NCBI GenBank assembly: GCA_025462865.1
Contig: JAOAPI010000146.1
Coordinates: forward strand, 1 to 64,000
Source of the DNA: Candidatus Sulfotelmatobacter sp.
GTDB lineage: Bacteria > Acidobacteriota > Terriglobia > Terriglobales > Acidobacteriaceae
Direction of reading: 5' to 3'
Length of the DNA: 64,000 nt
Both the position numbers and the translations under genes were made by a program. Under the pieces are notes generated by a model that saw nothing but the letters and a program-made list of their open reading frames with translations, had not been told where the DNA came from and made no database searches. The number at the start of each line of letters is the position of its first letter. Positions within the stretch are counted from its first letter, which is position 1. Positions 59,676 to 64,000 of the stretch are shown piece by piece.

Positions 59676-60350
59676 ATGCTCAAATTGATTTTGGCTGATA
59701 ACCAGGCAATTTTCCGGGCGGGCATCGCGAAGGTGCTTGCAGTGGAAGATGAAATGCGGATTGTGGCGCAGGCTCAGACGCCGGAGCAGATGTTTATGGC
59801 TCTGGATAAATTCCGCGCCGCGGTGCTGGTAGTGGCGGCGGGCTTTCACAACGATTTTGCGGCCATCGTGCAGGCGGCGGTCCGGGCAAAAACGCGTGTC
59901 GTGGTGTTGGCTGATACGGGTGAGAGCGCGCAGCGGCACATGGCGAACGGAGCGCATGGCGTGGTTTACCGCAACGTAACCAGTGCGGCTCTGGTCGATT
60001 GCGTGCGCAAGGTGGCTCGTGGCGAGACCTGGGTGCAGGATGTGGCGGTGCCGAGCGAACTCACGGAAAACGACATGGTCGGATTGCGCGTGCGCGATCG
60101 GTTGACGGCGAAAGAGCTGCGCATCGTTGCTTTGATTGTGCAGGGGTATAAGAATAAGGAAATCGCCACGCAGCTGGGGACGACCGAGCAGGTGATTAAG
60201 AATTATCTGCGGAATGTGTATGACAAGATTGGGGTGTCGGACCGGCTGGAGCTGGCGCTGTTCACGATCCATCACCGGATTTTGAATGAAGCGGCGGCGG
60301 CGACGACGCAGGGGGCGGCGCCACAGCCTCCGGCGGGCGTGATGCCGTAG
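59676..60350 (+). CDS. NarL/LuxR-family response regulator lacking the phospho-acceptor
   Basis: A 224-residue two-domain protein. The receiver-like half starts MLKLILADNQAIFRAGIAKV, but the strand that should carry the phosphorylated Asp reads VLVVAAGFHNDF with Ala at that place, and the conserved Lys is replaced (VVYRNV). It cannot be phosphorylated in the usual way. The C-terminal LuxR-type helix-turn-helix is intact (RLTAKELRIVALIVQGYKNK, then QLGTTEQVIKNYLRNVYDKI). An Ala/Pro-rich tail ends it. It may sense a ligand, be constitutively active, or be controlled by protein contact. No kinase is adjacent. Confidence 0.9.
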   Translation: MLKLILADNQAIFRAGIAKVLAVEDEMRIVAQAQTPEQMFMALDKFRAAVLVVAAGFHNDFAAIVQAAVRAKTRVVVLADTGESAQRHMANGAHGVVYRNVTSAALVDCVRKVARGETWVQDVAVPSELTENDMVGLRVRDRLTAKELRIVALIVQGYKNKEIATQLGTTEQVIKNYLRNVYDKIGVSDRLELALFTIHHRILNEAAAATTQGAAPQPPAGVMP

Positions 60351-60461
60351 GTTTTGGGCTAAAACCCTCACAGTCCGTTGTTTGGGTCCGCATTGTTTAA
60401 GCCCGCCTGTTTAGGTCGGTGTTGTCCAGACCGATTCAATCCTTTTAATTTGTGTAGGTCA

Positions 60462-60563
60462 GTGGCGTCCTTGAAGGGACTCAATTCTCTTCTCTTTGCC
60501 TTCCCATCTTTGCCTTCCCAGCACTTACGTGCTGGGCTAATGAATGGCGTCGCTTCGCGACTC
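60462..60563 (+). repeat. Composite multi-hairpin repeat, copy 4
   Basis: GTCCTTGAAGGGACT, then a T/C-rich stretch with two TTTGCCTTCCCA units, then CCAGCACTTACGTGCTGGGC, then TAATGAATGGCGTCGCTTCG. The last part begins the tandem array at 60543. Copies 2, 4 and 5 share the exact junction of CCAGCA...GCTGGGCTAATG with the CGTCGCTTCG hairpin. Confidence 0.7.
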
Positions 60564-60693
60564 AGCGACATCGTTCGTTACTCAATGGCGTCGCTTTGCG
60601 ACTTAATGGCATGGCTCGCAGTTCAATGCTATCTCTTCGCGAGTCGATGATATCGTTCGCGAGTCGATGGCATGCTCGCAAATTGATGACATC
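60543..60693 (+). repeat. Degenerate tandem array, about 20-nt units with an inner dyad
   Basis: Seven consecutive units of 19-22 bases: AATGGCGTCGCTTCGCGACT, then GACATCGTTCGTTACTC, AATGGCGTCGCTTTGCGACT, AATGGCATGGCTCGCAGTTC, AATGCTATCTCTTCGCGAGT, ATGATATCGTTCGCGAGTCG, ATGGCATGCTCGC and a partial one. Most units retain a TC-G-CGA dyad around TTC. It expands the last hairpin of composite repeat copy 4. The units are too diverged from each other for a CRISPR. The remaining bases to 60809 hold nothing else. Confidence 0.6.
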
Positions 60694-60809
60694 TCGGGAG
60701 GCAACCTTCCTAGCCGCTTGCATAACCAATATTCAGTTTGTTGGAAGGAGTTTTCCAGGTTTGTCTCCGCTTCTCCTCTTCCGCTAATTCTGTAGACCGG
60801 GAGTTTTCA

Positions 60810-62048
60810 ATGTATACACAAAAAATTCAGGGAGTAGTGTGTGTTTTGGTGGTTGCGGCCTGCACTTTGGTTCTGGCGGGCTCGGCTTCCGCAGCGACGG
60901 AACATTTGTTGCACGTTTTTACGGGAGGCGCAGATGGATCACAGCCGGATGCGGGGCTGACATTTGGGCCTGGGGGCACGCTGTACGGATCGACCTTCAG
61001 GGGAGGCTCGGCTGGACAGGGCGTCGTTTTCAAATTGACTCGCACTTCGACGGGTTGGACAGAAAAAGTTCTGTACAACTTTCAGGGAGGAACGGTCGAC
61101 GGTGCGAATCCGTCGGGCACGCTGGCCGTGGATGCGGCAGGGAATATTTTTGGGACAACGGTTTCGGGCGGAACTGGAAACGGAGTTGTCTTTGAGCTGA
61201 CGCCGTCTGGAACAGGCTGGACGGAAACTGTGCTGCATGTTTTTGGGAGAGGAGCGACGCCAGTGAATGCAGGCGTCATTATCGATGGAAACGGCAGCCT
61301 GTACGGCGAAACCGCGGGAGGCGGCGCGGCCACCAACGGCACGGTGTATCAAATGAGGAACACGACAACGGGATGGAAATACCGCGTGCTTTACAGCTTC
61401 CTGGGCGGTACTGACGGAAGCTATCCCTCGGGTGGGCTGATTTTCGATCGCAGCGGCAACCTTTATGGCACGACCGCGAACGGCGGCGGAACGCCAAACA
61501 TTGGAACGGTCTTCGAATTAAAACGCGGATCCAATAACACGTGGACGGAAAGCATTCTTCACGCATTCCAGGATACCGCGGATGGAGTGAATCCCGAAGC
61601 GCCGGTGGTGATGGATGCGTCCGGGAATTTGTACGGGACAACCGTTTACGGAGGAGACACTGCGTGCGCGCAGGGATTTGGGTGCGGAGAAGTGTTTGAA
61701 CTTTCTCCGTCAACAGGCGGGACTTGGACCAAGACTTTGGTGCACGCTTTTACAGACACGCCCGACGGTCATGCGCCGATGGCGGGGTTGAAGTTCAACA
61801 AAGCGGGTAATCTCTTTGGAACGACCTCCAACGGCGGGACATCCGGCACCGGAGCGCTCTTTGAGTTGGTGCCGCAATCAGGCGGTGGCTGGACGGAGAG
61901 TGTTGTTCAATCATTTACGAATGGAAGCGATGGAGGCTTTCCGAGTACTCCGGTGATTGTGGATGGCGCAGGAAATCTTTACGGCACGACGACGTTCGGA
62001 GGGGCTGATACCGAGGGAGTGGCGTATGCGTTTACGGGGGTCCAATAG
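60810..62048 (+). CDS. Secreted NLYGTT-repeat (propeller-like) protein
   Basis: A 412-residue exported protein from ATG 60810, with GGGAG seven bases upstream. The signal peptide is GVVCVLVVAACTLVLAGSAS. About seven repeats of 50 to 55 residues follow, each built as a ...G-x-LYGTT-x-GG turn, GTVFEL strand, a Trp-Thr-Glu segment (TGWTEKVLYNFQGG) and an ADG..P.. turn (DGANPSGTLAVDAAGNIFGT). The layout is that of a beta-propeller-like family abundant in acidobacteria, with unknown function. The paralogue at 20379-21897 has the same blades but Cys-containing turns. The C-terminus ends in YAFTGVQ without an anchor. Confidence 0.82.
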   Translation: MYTQKIQGVVCVLVVAACTLVLAGSASAATEHLLHVFTGGADGSQPDAGLTFGPGGTLYGSTFRGGSAGQGVVFKLTRTSTGWTEKVLYNFQGGTVDGANPSGTLAVDAAGNIFGTTVSGGTGNGVVFELTPSGTGWTETVLHVFGRGATPVNAGVIIDGNGSLYGETAGGGAATNGTVYQMRNTTTGWKYRVLYSFLGGTDGSYPSGGLIFDRSGNLYGTTANGGGTPNIGTVFELKRGSNNTWTESILHAFQDTADGVNPEAPVVMDASGNLYGTTVYGGDTACAQGFGCGEVFELSPSTGGTWTKTLVHAFTDTPDGHAPMAGLKFNKAGNLFGTTSNGGTSGTGALFELVPQSGGGWTESVVQSFTNGSDGGFPSTPVIVDGAGNLYGTTTFGGADTEGVAYAFTGVQ

Positions 62049-62065
62049 CAGCGGCTGCGCCGTTT

Positions 62066-62110
62066 CAAGAGCGGGCTTCAGGGAAAGAATGGGGCTGAAG
62101 CCCGTTCCAA
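62066..62110. repeat. Palindrome after the NLYGTT gene
   Basis: AGCGGGCTTCAGGGAAAGAA, then TGGGGCTGAAGCCCGTTCC: GGGCTTCAG with CTGAAGCCC around 15 bases. It fits the TTCA/TGAA-tipped palindrome class and starts 26 bases after the stop; no T-run follows. Confidence 0.5.
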
Positions 62111-62180
62111 TCGTCGAGCCGCCGGGTTTACGTCGCATCCGAGTATTTCCGACGGCTCAGTCGTGAATATTTGCAGTAGT

Positions 62181-62272
62181 GGGTGCCGTCCCTGAAGGGA
62201 CTCCGTTCTATCGGGCTCTGGCTTCCGAGCACTAACGTGCTGGGCTAATGAATGGCGTCGTTTCGCGACTCT
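62181..62272 (+). repeat. Composite multi-hairpin repeat, copy 5
   Basis: GTCCCTGAAGGGACT, then about 30 bases, then GAGCACTAACGTGCTGGGCT, then AATGAATGGCGTCGTTTCGC and GACTCTGG. It is the copy closest to copy 4 in sequence, but without the tandem array. Between NLYGTT gene and pruA there is otherwise only palindromic DNA (62285-62357). Confidence 0.7.
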
Positions 62273-62284
62273 GGCTTCCGGACG

Positions 62285-62357
62285 GGGTGCGGGAGCGGCT
62301 ACAGCCGCTGTTAATTTTGTTTGGGCTTAGCGGCGCGGCTTAAAGCCGCGCCCTTTC
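62285..62357. repeat. GGCTACAGCC and GGCTTAAAGCC palindromes
   Basis: AGCGGCTacAGCCGCT (about 62294-62309) and GGCGCGGCTTAAAGCCGCGCC (about 62332-62352), the latter followed by CTTTC. The second hairpin could terminate pruA on the minus strand or the NLYGTT gene on the plus strand. Both have the class tip pattern seen elsewhere in the window. Confidence 0.55.
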
Positions 62358-62364
62358 AAAACCA

Positions 62365-63960
62365 TTAGCCGATTTTTTCGCCGACGGATTTCGCCTGCGT
62401 AAACAAATACAGATAATCGGGGCCGCCGGATTTCGAATCCGTTCCCGACATATTGAAGCCGCCGAAGGGATGCGCGCCCACCATCGCCCCGGTGCATTTG
62501 CGGTTGATGTACAAGTTGCCAACGTGGAAGTCGCGAATCGCGCGGTCGATTTTGTCGCGCGACTTGGTGTAGATGGCGCCGGTGAGTCCGAACTGGGTGT
62601 CGTTGGCGATTTCGAGGGCATTGTCGAAGCCGCGGGCTTTGATGACCGCGAGCACCGGTCCGAAGATTTCTTCCTGCTCAAGTTTTGATTTGGCGGGAAT
62701 GTCGGCGATAACGGTGGGCCGAATGTAGTAGCCTTCTCCAGCTTCGGTGGCGCGGGTGCCGCCGGTGATGAGGCGTCCATCTTTCTTTCCCTGCTCGATG
62801 TATTCAAGAATTGTTTTCATCGAGCCTTCGTTGATGACTGCGCCCATGTTTGTGTTTTCGGCGGGATCGCCGATGGTGATTTTTTCCACGCGGGCTTTGA
62901 GCTGGTCGAGGAATTTATCGTAGACGCGCTCGTCGACGATGGCGCGGGAGCAGGCCGAACATTTCTGGCCTTGAAACCCAAAAGCCGCTTGGGCGACGCC
63001 TTCGACGGCGGAGTCGATATCGGCATCGGCGTCGACGATAATGGCGTCTTTGCCTCCCATTTCGAGGACGGTACGCTTGATCCACATCTGGCCGGGAGCT
63101 TGCGTGGCGGCAACTTTGTTGATGTGCAGTCCGACTTCGCGGGAGCCGGTGAATGCGATGTAGCGCGTTTTGGGATGCGCGACAACGGCGTCACCGAAAC
63201 TTGCACCGGCACCGGGACAGAAGTTCACGACGCCCTCGGGCATACCGACTTCTTCAAGAAGCTCGATAAATTTTGCGGCGATGGTGGGCGAATCGCTGGA
63301 AGGTTTGAGGATTACGGTGTTGCCGCCGACGATGGAGGCGACCGTCATGCCGGCCATGATGGCGCAGGGAAAATTCCACGGAGGAATTACCGCACCAACG
63401 CCGAGAGGAATGTAGGTGAGCGAATCACGCTCGCCGGGGAGTTGCACCGGGGCTTCCGCTTTGGCAAGGCGCAGCGCTTCGCGGGCGTAGAACTCGCAGA
63501 AGTCAATAGTCTCGGAGATGTCGGCATCGGCTTCGCCCCAGTTTTTACTGACTTCGAAGACCAGCCAGGCCATGTAGTCCATTTTCCGTTGGCGCATGAG
63601 GTCGGCGGCCCGGAACAGGAGGCTGGCGCGCTCTTCTACGGGAGTGCGGCTCCAGGAAGTGAAGGCTTTCAGTGCGGCATTCATGGCCGGTTCGACATGC
63701 TCTTTGCCGGCCTTCTGGTGGATGCCAACAATCTGCGAGGGCTTCGAAGGATTCAGCGACTTGATCTTTTCGGCGGTTTTAACACGTTGGCCACCGATGA
63801 TCAGGTCATATTCGCGGCCGAGCTGTCCGCGGACGCGTTCGATGGCGGCGCGCATCTTGCGGGCGTTGTCTTCCTGGCGGAAATCGTAAAAAGGCTCGTT
63901 GACGAATGGTCCTTGATGGGTGGATGTACGCGGCCGGACGGGGGCTTCGAGGGTTGCCAT
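62365..63960 (-). CDS. pruA: 1-pyrroline-5-carboxylate dehydrogenase
   Basis: A 531-residue aldehyde dehydrogenase that oxidises P5C to glutamate in proline or arginine breakdown. Visible motifs are [20 protein letters not shown] (NAD site), [20 protein letters not shown] (general-base Glu), and the nucleophile Cys in [20 protein letters not shown]. The C-terminus has [20 protein letters not shown], typical of P5CDH. I use the ATG at 63960 with AAAGGAT upstream; the frame extends five codons further. The size and N-terminal layout ([19 protein letters not shown]) match the family. No proline dehydrogenase is in this window; it may follow outside. Confidence 0.93.
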   Translation of the reverse strand: MATLEAPVRPRTSTHQGPFVNEPFYDFRQEDNARKMRAAIERVRGQLGREYDLIIGGQRVKTAEKIKSLNPSKPSQIVGIHQKAGKEHVEPAMNAALKAFTSWSRTPVEERASLLFRAADLMRQRKMDYMAWLVFEVSKNWGEADADISETIDFCEFYAREALRLAKAEAPVQLPGERDSLTYIPLGVGAVIPPWNFPCAIMAGMTVASIVGGNTVILKPSSDSPTIAAKFIELLEEVGMPEGVVNFCPGAGASFGDAVVAHPKTRYIAFTGSREVGLHINKVAATQAPGQMWIKRTVLEMGGKDAIIVDADADIDSAVEGVAQAAFGFQGQKCSACSRAIVDERVYDKFLDQLKARVEKITIGDPAENTNMGAVINEGSMKTILEYIEQGKKDGRLITGGTRATEAGEGYYIRPTVIADIPAKSKLEQEEIFGPVLAVIKARGFDNALEIANDTQFGLTGAIYTKSRDKIDRAIRDFHVGNLYINRKCTGAMVGAHPFGGFNMSGTDSKSGGPDYLYLFTQAKSVGEKIG

Positions 63961-64000
63961 GGGGGATCCTTTCAAAAGTGCTGCTTCAAACCATTAGATG

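Noticed and set aside
60543-60693. CRISPR-like array
   Set aside because: Units are contiguous, 19-22 bases long and diverged from one another. There is no constant repeat with unique spacers, and no cas gene is present.

Overview
The window looks like chromosomal DNA from an Acidobacteriota soil bacterium, probably of the Terriglobia/Koribacter type. This is an inference from gene content, since no rRNA marker is present. The clues are a VWFA-related protein of the acidobacterial type, two 'NLYGTT'-repeat secreted proteins, a very large Oar-like TonB-dependent receptor facing a CadC-type winged-helix/TPR regulator, a SYLF protein, a C-terminal VLWGTN-repeat subtilase, moderately high GC, and many short palindromic intergenic repeats. 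No prophage, CRISPR array or large genomic island was seen.

Layout. 1-8.5 kb is housekeeping: a peroxiredoxin tail, a truncated tRNA-like piece, pgsA, cysS and an FmdE-like protein on the plus strand, then cca-dciA-gatC-gatA on the minus strand and tsaD. 8.5-9.2 kb holds a single-domain response regulator and a small zinc-ribbon protein. 9.5-16.3 kb is a complete proteobacterial-style ISC iron-sulfur operon, iscR-iscS-iscU-iscA-hscB-hscA-fdx-iscX, with a recognisable promoter and terminator. 16.3-19.0 kb has galT, yraN, a cupin and a TetR regulator. 19.0-22.0 kb is repeat-rich and contains a RAYT (REP-associated tyrosine transposase) gene bracketed by inverted copies of its likely REP, plus a frameshifted NLYGTT-repeat gene. 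22-27.3 kb has a GNAT acetyltransferase, a Tat-exported GH30 glycosidase, a membrane/spermidine-synthase fusion and a zinc-ribbon PspC protein. 27.4-32.6 kb is ilvC-ilvB-ilvN-ilvD, the branched-chain amino acid pathway, behind a promoter with a perfect dyad at the expected transcription start.

32.8-37.4 kb has two small proteins (one frameshifted), an HD-GYP/GAF membrane protein and the subtilase. 37.5-42 kb is a patchwork of repeats, tRNA-Arg, a group-I-intron-type PD-(D/E)XK nuclease, the VWFA protein, a SYLF protein and tRNA-Leu. 42-46.4 kb is a two-gene RND efflux system. 46.5-53.5 kb holds the CadC/TPR regulator, the divergent TonB receptor and an MFS carrier, plausibly an uptake unit. 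53.5-55.4 kb is a decayed IS1595-family transposase with two hypothetical genes. 55.4-60.4 kb has an AsmA-like protein, an HtrA protease, a PilZ protein and a response regulator lacking its phospho-acceptor. 60.4-64 kb has a repeat array, a second NLYGTT protein and P5C dehydrogenase.

The most unusual material is non-coding. Three AT-rich elements built of about 8-nt units arranged as inverted arms sit exactly between cistrons of the isc and ilv operons. A RAYT gene is accompanied by several palindrome families, one copy of which is nested inside another repeat. A composite three-hairpin repeat occurs five times, once extended into a degenerate 20-nt tandem array. All homology statements come from reading the sequence and from memory of the families; no database search was run.
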